DNA of 25,410 nucleotides from Deltaproteobacteria bacterium UBA5329. GTDB lineage: Bacteria > Desulfobacterota > Syntrophorhabdia > Syntrophorhabdales > Syntrophorhabdaceae. The notes beneath the pieces are model-generated. The model did no database searches and had not been told where the DNA came from. It saw only the letters and a program-made list of their open reading frames with translations. Position 1 is the first letter of the stretch. Each line of letters starts with the position of its first letter. The stretch covers positions 1-25,410 of the forward strand of contig DHQV01000049.1 in assembly GCA_002408185.1 (NCBI GenBank), given 5' to 3'. This document shows positions 16,201 through 23,082 of the stretch, piece by piece. Made by a program: the position numbers and the translations under genes.

Positions 16201-17649
16201 GAGCCGATATTCCGGTCCCTGATCCGCGACGCGGGCCTCAACAAATACCTTTTCGAGATGGCGAATATCCGGGACCAGTGCTCGTGGGTCCATATGCACG
16301 ACAGGACGAACGCAACCGAGAAAGCAAAAGACCTGGTCCGGATGGCCGTCGCGAATGCGCATCATATAGAACCGCTTGTCGAAAAAACATTGCCTGTCGA
16401 AAAGTCCGCACTGGTGATAGGGGGTGGTATCGCAGGTATGACGGCCGCCTTGAGCATTGCAGACCAGGGTTTTACCGTGCATCTTGTCGAAAAGGAAAAG
16501 CGGCTCGGAGGCAATGTCAACAATATCTTCATAACCGTTGAAGGACTCGATGCGCAGCAATTCCTTCATGATACCGTCCGGAAGGTGATGGATCACCCGC
16601 ACATCCGTGTTCACACGGACTCCGAGGTCATCGATTTCGAGGGCTCCCGGGGAAATTTCCTGACCGAGATCATGACCGACGGCCGGCCACCGGAAGAGAT
16701 CAGTCATTCCGTTACGATACTTGCAACGGGCGCCTCGGAATTGAGGCCGAACGGTCTCTATCTCTTCGGCGAAGATGAGCGGGTGATGACCCAGCTTCAA
16801 CTCGAGGTGGTGCTCAACGACGGGACACTTGCCGAAGTGGGGACATGCGTCATGATCCAGTGCGTCGGTTCACGGAATGATCAAAGACAATATTGCAGCC
16901 GGGTCTGCTGCCTCACTGCGCTGAAAAATGCAATGGCGATGAAAAAGAAATGGCCCAAAGCCGAGATCGTTATCATGTTCCGCGACATGATGAGCTATGG
17001 GTTCTCCGAAAAATACTATAAGACTGCCCGGCGCATGGGTATACGGTTCATTCGTTTTTCACAGAATAACGGGCCCGCGGTCGAAAAGAAAAATGACGGG
17101 CTTTACGTACGCTGTTTTGACACGGCCCTTGGCGAAACCACCGGAGTCCTGGCAGACAGGCTGGTGCTTTCGAGCGCCATGATACCCAACACCACAGCTG
17201 ACATTGCTGGCATATTCAAACTTCCCCGGACCCGTGACGGGTTCTTTCATGAAGCGCATATGAAATTAAAACCCATAGATTTCGCTGCCGACGGGTTTTA
17301 CATGGCAGGAACGTGCCATGCACCGAAAAATATAAGTGAGACAATAACACAGGCTTTAGGAGCGGCGGGACGGGCCCTGACGACCCTTGCCAAAGACGCC
17401 ATAACCGTCGATGCCATGGTCGCCAGGGTCAACAGCGATGCATGCGCCGCATGCCTGACCTGCGTGAGGACATGCCCTTTCGGCGTGCCGATGATCGATG
17501 AGGACGGGAGCGCAGTGATCGATGCGAGCAAATGCAAGGGCTGCGGCACATGCGCAGCCGAATGCCCTGCGAAGGCGATAGATCTGATGCATTCACGGGA
17601 CGTACAGATAATAGCCAAGGTAAGGGCAGCAATGAGTCGTAAGGCGTAA
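13219..17649 (+). CDS. hdrA: giant HdrA: tandem HdrA modules with inserted GltD-like NAD(P)H oxidoreductase
   Basis: Flavin/iron-sulfur hub of the complex, 1476 residues counted from CTG. Order: Rossmann FAD motif GAGIAG (20-25); HdrA signature with DCSMC (63-67); [4Fe-4S] Cys 116/119/122/126; then a GltD/NfnB-like insert with cluster cysteines 165, 169, 208, 212, 216, Rossmann GAGPAG (about 262) and an NAD(P) site GGGNVAMD; a ferredoxin-like Cys row 625-641; and the rest of HdrA module 1 (FIQCVGSRN). Module 2 begins with CNCGVNIGG (929-937), has Rossmann GGGIAG (1068-1073) and a second IQCVGSRN, and ends with two ferredoxin motifs (Cys 1409-1419 and 1439-1449). The insert predicts direct NAD(P)H oxidation, and the HdrA flavins could bifurcate. 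The last codons lie in an intergenic repeat. Confidence 0.9.
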   Translation: MTGKNGKNGSERSGAILIIGAGIAGMEAALNCAEAGFKVYLADRKPNIGGNMAQLDKIFPTNDCSMCVMAPKLVEVGKNPNIELLMNSEVFRLEGGPGHFRATLRTRPRRVLPEKCTSCTSCSTVCPLEVGNVYNEEMSLRSAAFINFPQAIPSTYMIDRQLSPCIYTCPINLNARDYIGLIAEGKFFEALDLVRDKLPFPGIIGRICAHPCENACLRGKQVDQPIAICALKRFLADYEIGRREPLLPEIAPKKDRKTAVIGAGPAGLTCAVELRKAGYRVTIFDANEQPGGMLYAGIPAYRLPPDVLAREFSIAERMGVELSMNTRVGVHLPLGSILDSFDSTFIASGAHGRRKLGIPNEDAQGVVSALDFLKDVKTDKNISIGKRVFVIGGGNVAMDTAITARRLGAPDVHIVALEKWDDMPAHRWEIDQAIEEDIVFHNAWGPLTILASDGHVTGMELARCTQVFNSEGIFDPVYDTSNTVIFDMDTLILVIYETIDTTYLSASPTIERHEDGRVKVDPVSLATTHKGVFAGGNAVTGPRSAIDAIAQGKRAAESMIRYLEGRDLLEGRLAEDDKILDDVPFHVEQKARASIPRTAIANRKGFVETVGTLDEKSAVEEAKRCLSCRRCLGCGICEEFCKPEAINFSEGPAERVLDVGSIIIACGFDEFDATAMKELGYHSFDNVLSSVDYERVLSATGPTGAQVMRPSDGRIPRKIAFIQCVGSRNNENPYCSSICCMFAMEEAIISKEHHRDIEPTIFYMDVRTFGKGYDEHFERARSEYGVRYIRSAISRVYEDPDTKDLDITYTGADGAVVTETFDLVVLAVGLRPSKQLGGLSRVINVASNDYGFVDTGPLTPLVTSRQGIYVCGGSAAPRDISETVIEGSAAACTAASSLADMRWRDITVLSAPDERDIAGQKPRIGVFICNCGVNIGGIIDVPAVKDYAAGLPGVVFADQYLFTCSQDTQERIKNIIHELDLNRVIVASCSTRTHEPIFRSLIRDAGLNKYLFEMANIRDQCSWVHMHDRTNATEKAKDLVRMAVANAHHIEPLVEKTLPVEKSALVIGGGIAGMTAALSIADQGFTVHLVEKEKRLGGNVNNIFITVEGLDAQQFLHDTVRKVMDHPHIRVHTDSEVIDFEGSRGNFLTEIMTDGRPPEEISHSVTILATGASELRPNGLYLFGEDERVMTQLQLEVVLNDGTLAEVGTCVMIQCVGSRNDQRQYCSRVCCLTALKNAMAMKKKWPKAEIVIMFRDMMSYGFSEKYYKTARRMGIRFIRFSQNNGPAVEKKNDGLYVRCFDTALGETTGVLADRLVLSSAMIPNTTADIAGIFKLPRTRDGFFHEAHMKLKPIDFAADGFYMAGTCHAPKNISETITQALGAAGRALTTLAKDAITVDAMVARVNSDACAACLTCVRTCPFGVPMIDEDGSAVIDASKCKGCGTCAAECPAKAIDLMHSRDVQIIAKVRAAMSRKA

Positions 17650-17721
17650 GTAGTAAAAGAAATAACCCATTAAGTATGATTATTATGGAGAAAACAGACA
17701 TGTGCTTTTACGACTTACGAT
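17636..17721. repeat. heptamer-type inverted repeat overlapping the hdrA stop
   Basis: The left arm 17636-17659 consists of TCGTAAG, GCGTAAG and a TAGTAAAAG unit. The right arm 17705-17721, read in reverse complement, gives TCGTAAG then TCGTAAAAG, so it pairs with two of the three left units. The hdrA stop TAA (17647-17649) and its last three codons lie in the left arm. The element shares its GTAAG/GCGTAAG core with the one at 9617-9669. It could act as a processing site or partial terminator between hdrA and mvhD. Confidence 0.55.
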
Positions 17722-17740
17722 CTAAAATTGGAAGAGACCA

Positions 17741-18145
17741 ATGGATAACATACAAATAATCGCTTTTTGCTGCGAATATTGAGGATATTCCGCGGCGGAC
17801 CTGGCAGGTTCGATGAGGCTTTCCTATCCCGCGTCGGTGAAGATCATCAAGGTGCCCTGCACCGGCAGGGTCGACACGATCCATATGCTCGAAGCCTTCC
17901 AAAGCGGGGCCGACGGCGTATGCCTCGTGGGATGTCTTGACGGGGATTGTCATTTCATTGCCGGAAATATACGGGCAGGAAAACGCGTGCGGTATGCGAA
18001 AGCGCTTCTCGACGAAGCGGGCATCGGTGGTGAGCGTCTCGGAATGTACAGCCTCTCCGCATCCGACGGCCGCAAATTCGCACAGGTCATGCGGGAGATG
18101 ACCGAGAAAATACGGGAGTTGGGGTCAAGTCCCATAAAAAAATAG
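17741..18145 (+). CDS. mvhD: MvhD-type iron-sulfur subunit, selenoprotein (TGA codon 14 = Sec)
   Basis: MvhD/FrhD-family [2Fe-2S] subunit that hands electrons to HdrA. Conventional reading starts at the internal ATG at 17813 and loses the first cluster motif. From ATG 17741 the frame reads MDNIQIIAFCCEY, then TGA (17780-17782), then GYSAADLAGSMRLSYP. This matches the family N-terminus (FCCNWCSYAGADLAG...RLQYP) with the TGA exactly at the cluster cysteine, so it is read as selenocysteine 14. The remaining family ligands are present: Cys40 (PCTGRVD), Cys65 and Cys70 (GCLDGDCH). Length is 134 residues, normal for the family. A GGAAGAG site lies 5 bases before the ATG, and a SECIS-like hairpin follows the TGA (17796-17812). 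FrhD/MvhD-family selenoproteins are known from methanogens and deltaproteobacteria. SelB and tRNA-Sec must be encoded elsewhere. Confidence 0.88.
17796..17812 (+). promoter_or_regulatory. bacterial SECIS-like hairpin
   Basis: CGGACCT (17796-17802) pairs with AGGTTCG (17806-17812), seven pairs including one G-U, around a GGC loop. The loop starts 20 bases after the TGA, inside the usual bacterial window of about 16-37 bases. It begins with GG, the preferred apical bases for SelB binding. The stem is in coding sequence, as bacterial SECIS elements are. Confidence 0.7.
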
Positions 18146-18148
18146 TTT

Positions 18149-18195
18149 CAGGTCTCAGGCAAAAGAACCTGGTTTTTAATTTGAGACTTTAGACC
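18149..18195. repeat. inverted repeat / attenuator-like element between mvhD and metV
   Basis: Several overlapping pairings are possible in the mvhD-metV gap. CAGGT (18149-18153) pairs with ACCTG (18167-18171), followed by GTTTTT, terminator-like. GTCTCA (18152-18157) pairs with TGAGAC (18182-18187), and GGTCT (18151-18155) with AGACC (18191-18195). The TGAGACC-like units suggest a second heptamer repeat family. Mutually exclusive stems could tune metVF expression relative to hdr, but this is inference. Confidence 0.4.
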
Positions 18196-18213
18196 GTGAC
18201 CAAGGAGACCGAG

Positions 18214-18882
18214 ATGATCGTTGCCGATAGGAAACCGTTTGATGAGATCATGAAGATGATCTCTCCCTATGAGAAAATATTGCTTCTCGGATGTAATGAG
18301 TGTGTGACTGTCTGTGCTGTCGGCGGCACCAGGGAGACTGCCCTTCTTGCCTCGCAGATCCGTATCAGGAGACAGATCGAAGGCCGCATAACGGATGTTG
18401 GGGAAAAGACGCTCGAGAGGCAGTGCGATCCCGAATATGCGAACACGCTGGCCGAGTCGCTCAATGATTACGATGTCGTTCTGTCGCTCGCCTGCGGGTG
18501 CGGCGTTCAGTTCGTTGCCGAGAATTACCCCGACATGCCGATACTCCCCGCCGTCAATACACGTTTCATGGGTGTGACGGAGCAGGCGGGAATATGGTCG
18601 GAACGCTGCCAGGGATGCGGCAACTGTGTCCTCGACAGGACACGTGGAATATGCCCTGTTGCACGCTGTGCCAAAAGCATCATGAACGGCCCCTGCGGCG
18701 GCTCCCACGGGGGCGTCTGCGAAGTGAACGATACCCTTCCGTGCGCATGGCAGTTGATCATAGACAGGTTGAAAGCACGGGGGGAGCTCGAAACATATAA
18801 CGAAATAGAAAAGCCCAGGGATTGGTCGACATCCCGTGACGGGGGGCCCCGTAAAAGGATAAGGGAGGACATGGCGCTATGA
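18214..18882 (+). CDS. metV: MetV: methylene-tetrahydrofolate reductase C-terminal (zinc/iron-sulfur) subunit
   Basis: Partner of MetF in acetogenic-type methylene-THF reductase, 222 residues. The N-terminal half has a cysteine-rich motif LLGCNECVTVC (Cys 27, 30, 34) and LACGCGVQ. The C-terminal half holds the MTHFR_C block CQGCGNCVLDRTRGICPVARC and NGPCGGSHGGVCEV, typical of MetV. The ATG at 18214 has AAGGAG 6 bases upstream and is preferred to the GTG at 18196, which lies before that Shine-Dalgarno. MetV links MetF to the Hdr/MvhD electron chain, as shown for the Moorella MetFV-HdrABC-MvhD complex. A 4-base ATGA overlap with metF points to co-assembly. Confidence 0.9.
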   Translation: MIVADRKPFDEIMKMISPYEKILLLGCNECVTVCAVGGTRETALLASQIRIRRQIEGRITDVGEKTLERQCDPEYANTLAESLNDYDVVLSLACGCGVQFVAENYPDMPILPAVNTRFMGVTEQAGIWSERCQGCGNCVLDRTRGICPVARCAKSIMNGPCGGSHGGVCEVNDTLPCAWQLIIDRLKARGELETYNEIEKPRDWSTSRDGGPRKRIREDMAL

Positions 18883-19805
18883 TCCCGGTCGGCAATCTTC
18901 AAAAGGTTCTCACCCTGGGGCATTTTGCGGTCACTGCGGAATGCGGGCCTCCGCGCGGCGCTGACCCGGATGTGATCAGAAAAAAAGGGGACATCCTCAA
19001 GGGATATGTGGACGCAGTGAACGTTACCGACAACCAGACGGCCGTGGTCCGGATGTCGAGCCTGACATCGTGCCTAGTCCTCAAGGAAATGGGCCTTGAC
19101 CCGGTTCTTCAGATGACCGTACGGGACCGGAACCGGATAGCCCTGCAGAGTGACGTCCTTGGCGCATCTGCGCTCGGCATTCGCAATATCCTGTGCCTGA
19201 CGGGGGATCATCAATCATTTGGTGACCATCCGGGTGCAAAAAATGTACACGATATAGACTCGGTCCAACTGATCGATACACTGCGGACCATGCGTGATGA
19301 AGCGAAATTCTTAAGCGGCCAGGAAATAAAAGGTGCTCCCGATGTTTTTATCGGGTGCGTTGAAAACCCGTTCGCCGACCCGTTTGAGATCCGGGCTTTG
19401 CGGCTCGCAAAAAAGGTCAGGGCCGGTGCTCAATTTGTCCAGACCCAGTGCGTCTTCAATATCGAAAAATTCATGCGATGGATGGAGATGGTGCGGGACC
19501 TGGGAATTCATGAAAAGGCGCACATCCTTGCCGGGATCACCCCTCTGAAGTCACCGGCCATGGCCCGTTATATGAAAAATTCCGTTCCCGGAATGGATGT
19601 GCCCGATCACCTGATAGAACGCATGGGATCCATCCCGAAAGAACGGCATCGGGACGAAGGGGTTGCAATTTGTCTCGAGACCATCGAAGCGGTCAGGAAT
19701 ATCGAAGGGATAGCAGGTATCCATACGATGGCCATAGAATGGGAGGAGATAGTCCCTGAGATCGTAAAAAAGGCAGGGCTCTTTCCCCGCCCCGAACTGA
19801 AATAG
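18879..19805 (+). CDS. metF: methylenetetrahydrofolate reductase
   Basis: FAD-dependent 5,10-methylene-THF to 5-methyl-THF reductase, or the reverse, in the methyl branch of the Wood-Ljungdahl pathway. The 308-residue TIM barrel has the N-terminal catalytic Glu region VTAECGPPRG, the VNVTDNQ strand, LQMTVRDRNRIALQSDVLGA and NILCLTGDH for FAD binding, and VQTQCVFNIEKF. It closes with the AGITPLKS and YMKNSVPGMDVP blocks typical of bacterial acetogen-like MetF. Length is normal. Translation is coupled to metV (ATGA). It is the last gene of the operon; its stop is only 6 bases from the stop of convergent rsmA, with no visible terminator between. Confidence 0.93.
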   Translation: MIPVGNLQKVLTLGHFAVTAECGPPRGADPDVIRKKGDILKGYVDAVNVTDNQTAVVRMSSLTSCLVLKEMGLDPVLQMTVRDRNRIALQSDVLGASALGIRNILCLTGDHQSFGDHPGAKNVHDIDSVQLIDTLRTMRDEAKFLSGQEIKGAPDVFIGCVENPFADPFEIRALRLAKKVRAGAQFVQTQCVFNIEKFMRWMEMVRDLGIHEKAHILAGITPLKSPAMARYMKNSVPGMDVPDHLIERMGSIPKERHRDEGVAICLETIEAVRNIEGIAGIHTMAIEWEEIVPEIVKKAGLFPRPELK

Positions 19806-19811
19806 ATCCTC

Positions 19812-20606
19812 CTATCTGTCCTTTTTCGCGATCGTGTGATACATCACTCGAAACAAACCGGGCTCCAATTCTTCGGCCCGCACCGGACGGGGAAGATGCA
19901 TGAGCTCGTAGAGCTCATCTATCTGCAGATCGGTATACCTCTCCCGTAGAGCGTTGCGCATAAATTTTCGCTTATGACTGAACGCTCCCCGGACAAAGGA
20001 CATGAAATCATCGTTCACGTAGTCCGCATCATCCCTGAAATGCATCGAAAAGTAGATGCTGTCAACTTTGGGAGGAGGGATAAAGATGTGGGCCTTAAGA
20101 CGCATCAGGACCTTCACATCGGCAACAAGCTGACATATCACCGACAAGGACCCGTATGCCCTTGTTCCCGGCTTTGCGGTAATACGGTCGCCTATCTCTT
20201 TCTGGACAGTGAGAAATGCGCTCTCAACGAACGCGCGCTCCCCGATCAGCTTGAAAATGATAGGGCCCGTAATACCGTAAGGTATATTCCCCATTACCTT
20301 TATTTTTCCATGTGCGGCGAGATCGGCGAGATCGGCGGCCAATATATCGCGAAAAACGATCTCGATATTTGATGATGTACCTGACAGTCCCCCGGAGGCA
20401 AGCGCCTCGAGGTACGGTATCATATCCCGGTCGAGTTCGATCGCAATGACCTTACGGGCCGATAGAGCTATTGCCTTCGTCAGGTTTCCGCGCCCTGCCC
20501 CGATTTCAACGACCGTATCGTCTTTTGAGATCTTCGCAAGAGATACCATTTTACGAAGGGTATTCGCGTCCTTGATGAGATTTTGAGAGAAACTTTTCTT
20601 CAGCAT
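19812..20606 (-). CDS. rsmA: 16S rRNA (adenine1518/1519-N6)-dimethyltransferase
   Basis: KsgA/RsmA dimethylates A1518 and A1519 of 16S rRNA using SAM in late small-subunit assembly. 264 residues. The SAM-binding motif EIGAGRGNLT is at 34-43 and the acidic loop AIELDRD follows. The catalytic motif reads NIPYGI (107-112), a conservative change from the common NLPY. The PPPKVDSIYF block and the C-terminal FSHKRKFMRNAL helix are standard. Its start is 10 bases downstream of the tsaD stop, so it is the third gene of a leftward ppiD-like/tsaD/rsmA operon. Confidence 0.95.
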   Translation of the reverse strand: MLKKSFSQNLIKDANTLRKMVSLAKISKDDTVVEIGAGRGNLTKAIALSARKVIAIELDRDMIPYLEALASGGLSGTSSNIEIVFRDILAADLADLAAHGKIKVMGNIPYGITGPIIFKLIGERAFVESAFLTVQKEIGDRITAKPGTRAYGSLSVICQLVADVKVLMRLKAHIFIPPPKVDSIYFSMHFRDDADYVNDDFMSFVRGAFSHKRKFMRNALRERYTDLQIDELYELMHLPRPVRAEELEPGLFRVMYHTIAKKDR

Positions 20607-20616
20607 GGCAACCGGA

Positions 20617-21612
20617 TCATTTCATTACCATCCGTGAATATGCCTTGATATCAAGTGCCGAATAGGCCCCTGAGGCGGCATAGAAAGATGCCAGAGAGGC
20701 GATCATTGCCCCATTGTCGGTGCAATAAAGAGGCGATGAGATCATGACCTCGAAATCCTCCTCTTTTGCCCTTTCGAGAAAAACCTCGCGGAGCCGCCCG
20801 TTTGACGCAACCCCTCCTCCCACGACGATCCGCTTGATGTTCGATTGCCTGGCGGCCTTGAACGTCTTCGACACAAGAACATCGCACACCGCCTCCTGAA
20901 ACGACGCAAGCACATCGCTGATATTCGATCCATCGACCGTATGTTTTTTTGCGTAGGTGATGAACGCCGTTTTCAAGCCGCTGAAGCTGAAGTTACAGCG
21001 CACGTCATCCATCATGGGGCGGGGGAAAGCGACATGATCGGGAGACCCTTTGCGCGCCAACTCTTCGATGATGCGTCCCCCAGGGTACCCGAGACCGAGG
21101 AACTTGGCAATTTTATCGAAGGCCTCCCCCGCTGCGTCGTCTAGCGTCGAACCAACGACCCTGAAAGAACACGGGGCATCGAAAGAGAGTATTATCGTAT
21201 GTCCACCGGAAACAACGAGCGCCACAAAGGGAAACTCCACCTCGTGTTCGAGAAATATGCTCATTGCATGGGCCTCGACATGGTTCACACCGATAAGCGG
21301 AATGCCACTCGCAAGGCAGAACCCTTTTGCAAAACAAAGCCCGACGAGAACGCTGCCGATGAGGCCAGGCCCGGATGTTACGCCGACAAGGTCAATGTCG
21401 TCCGCGTTCAACTCTGCTTCCCGCAGGACATCGTTATAGATAACATCTATCAATTCGACATGTTTTCGAGATGCGATCTCGGGGACGACACCGCCGAATC
21501 GTCCGTGGAGGTCCGCCTGGGACGATATGACGTGAGCGAGGATATTCCTGTTCTCGTCAAGCAATGCCAGCGATGTATCATCGCAGGACGTATCGATGCC
21601 GAGGATCACCAT
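20617..21612 (-). CDS. tsaD: tRNA N6-adenosine threonylcarbamoyltransferase
   Basis: TsaD (Kae1/YgjD) transfers the threonylcarbamoyl group to A37 of ANN-decoding tRNAs with TsaB and TsaE. 331 residues, normal length. ILGIDTSCDDTS is the phosphate-1 loop, HVEAH has the metal-binding His111 and His115, and VVSGGHT, LDDAAGEAFDK, GYPGG and the closing DNGAMIA complete the family signature. The ATG at 21612 is preferred to a TTG at 21621, because family members begin a few residues before the LGI strand. The upstream gene ends 12 bases before this start. Confidence 0.94.
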   Translation of the reverse strand: MVILGIDTSCDDTSLALLDENRNILAHVISSQADLHGRFGGVVPEIASRKHVELIDVIYNDVLREAELNADDIDLVGVTSGPGLIGSVLVGLCFAKGFCLASGIPLIGVNHVEAHAMSIFLEHEVEFPFVALVVSGGHTIILSFDAPCSFRVVGSTLDDAAGEAFDKIAKFLGLGYPGGRIIEELARKGSPDHVAFPRPMMDDVRCNFSFSGLKTAFITYAKKHTVDGSNISDVLASFQEAVCDVLVSKTFKAARQSNIKRIVVGGGVASNGRLREVFLERAKEEDFEVMISSPLYCTDNGAMIASLASFYAASGAYSALDIKAYSRMVMK

Positions 21613-21624
21613 GGGCGACAACTC

Positions 21625-23028
21625 TCAGATCTCTTTGGGATTCTTCAATATCTTGATCTTTCCCTGTTTGAGCATCGCCCGTTTCGAATCCTCGATAAAA
21701 GAGGTCAAGACCTGCTCTTTATGCCGTGCGGTGTAGTACTGCGCAAAACGCTCCTTGTCTTTTTGCCATTCCTGGCGGTCGGGATCCTGTTCACCCGCGA
21801 ACCCGAACACATAATAATCCCCGTTTATATCGACCGGTTTGTCATAAACGGGCTTATCTTTCGTCAAACCAAGCACACCGGCATTGTCCCGGGGAATTTC
21901 GCCGATCTTTGGGATCGACGATGCCCCTCTCGAGATAAAACCGGTATGCTCCTTTTTGTCTACAGACCTACTCCTCACGGCATCCTCCGCCGCGAGCCGG
22001 GCCTTTTCTTTTGCCTTTTCCGCGACAAGCCTGTTCTTTATACTTTGAAGAGCGACGCTTTTTTCCATCGGTTTACCATCTTCACGCTCGACAAGCTGAA
22101 AGATAAGGGAGCGCCCATCATCCCTGACCGGCAGCGAAATATCCCCTTTGTGCAGGTCTTTTATCCATGTTTCGACCTTAATGTTCTTGTATGCCTTAAA
22201 AAGTTCGCTCTGGCTCATTCTTCCCGTGTCATTGACCTTAATACCTTTTTGGCGGCCGTATGTGTCGATGTCCTTTGCCTTCAAAAGGTCCATGTACACC
22301 TGGTCATCTTTAAGCCCGCTTTTCGCATCTACAACGATATATTTCAGCCGGTACGTGTTCTCCCCGCGGAAGCGGTCCTTTTCCTTGTCGTAGGCATCGT
22401 TAAGTTCCTTGTCGGTGACCGTGATCTTATCTTTAAATGCGGCGGGTGAAAAGCGGGAATAAAAAAGGTCGACCTTGCCTTTCTCTTGCACGTAGCCAGC
22501 CCAGATATCGGCGTCAGTCACAGGAGCCCCGGTATCGCGTACAATACTGACCACTTTGCGGATCAAAAGCATGGTCCTTTCCATCCTTTCAAACTGCCCC
22601 GGGTCCATTTTGTTCTGGCGAAGCACCGAGGCATACCGATCCTTGTCAAATTTTCCATCTTTCCGAAATACCTCTATCGATCCGATAAGATCGGCAAATT
22701 CTTGGTCCGTCACGTTGATGCCCAGTTTTTTTGCCTCGACAAGGAGGACATATTTGTTGAGCATGTCCTGCAGGACCTTATCCTTGAGCTCAGCCGCCAT
22801 TTTTTCATCGAACTTGTCACGGTAGAGCTGCCGAAACATTTCCAGTTCCTTGTTGTATGCCTCGTAATACTCAGGATAAAGTATATCGAAGCTTCCAACC
22901 TGGGCGATCCTGGTCTCCTTTTCGCGGAGCGAGCCTGCCCCGAAATAGAAGACAAAAACAATAATGATGACGGCAAAAATCACCTTGATCAAATAGCTTC
23001 GAGCGTATTTTCTCATGAACTTGAGCAT
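21625..23028 (-). CDS. PpiD/SurA-like periplasmic folding factor, membrane-anchored
   Basis: A 467-residue protein with a short cytoplasmic N-terminus (MLKFMRKYARSYLIK), one membrane segment (about 16-31) and a large periplasmic part. Residues 35-190 form a SurA_N-like helical chaperone domain (LKDKVLQDMLNKYVLLVEAKKLG, VTDQEFADLI). The middle (about 225-325) is a degenerate parvulin-like segment ending in LHKGDISLPVRDDGRSLIFQ, which resembles the end of a rotamase domain. The usual HILV/GGxLG parvulin signatures are missing, so it may be a chaperone without isomerase activity. The C-terminus is helical and Lys-rich. It opens the leftward operon with tsaD and rsmA, driven by a promoter overlapping that of mreB. 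Confidence 0.75.
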   Translation of the reverse strand: MLKFMRKYARSYLIKVIFAVIIIVFVFYFGAGSLREKETRIAQVGSFDILYPEYYEAYNKELEMFRQLYRDKFDEKMAAELKDKVLQDMLNKYVLLVEAKKLGINVTDQEFADLIGSIEVFRKDGKFDKDRYASVLRQNKMDPGQFERMERTMLLIRKVVSIVRDTGAPVTDADIWAGYVQEKGKVDLFYSRFSPAAFKDKITVTDKELNDAYDKEKDRFRGENTYRLKYIVVDAKSGLKDDQVYMDLLKAKDIDTYGRQKGIKVNDTGRMSQSELFKAYKNIKVETWIKDLHKGDISLPVRDDGRSLIFQLVEREDGKPMEKSVALQSIKNRLVAEKAKEKARLAAEDAVRSRSVDKKEHTGFISRGASSIPKIGEIPRDNAGVLGLTKDKPVYDKPVDINGDYYVFGFAGEQDPDRQEWQKDKERFAQYYTARHKEQVLTSFIEDSKRAMLKQGKIKILKNPKEI

Positions 23029-23053
23029 TGGTTTTAATACCCCTGAAAGATTA

Positions 23054-23082
23054 TTGATTTTGAAACTTTAAAATAGTATATT
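23054..23082 (+). promoter_or_regulatory. mreBCD promoter
   Basis: TTGATT (23054-23059), a 17-base spacer and TATATT (23077-23082) form a strong sigma70-type promoter, with a leader of about 42 bases to the mreB ATG at 23132, which has AGGGAGAG as its ribosome-binding site. It is interleaved with the leftward promoter at 23070-23098. Confidence 0.65.

Noticed and set aside
15943..16800. 285-codon minus-strand open frame inside hdrA
   Set aside because: Fully antisense to conserved HdrA sequence, with no ribosome-binding site and no recognisable motif.
17813..18145. Short mvhD starting at the internal ATG
   Set aside because: It would lack the conserved first cluster motif. The upstream frame continues through a TGA at the exact Sec/Cys position, so the longer selenoprotein reading is preferred.
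18196..18213. GTG start for metV
   Set aside because: It precedes the clear AAGGAG at 18202-18207, which is ideally placed for the ATG at 18214.
21199..22449. 416-codon open frame on the plus strand
   Set aside because: It lies antisense to tsaD and the ppiD-like gene, both well supported. It has no family resemblance and is a mirror of their codon pattern.
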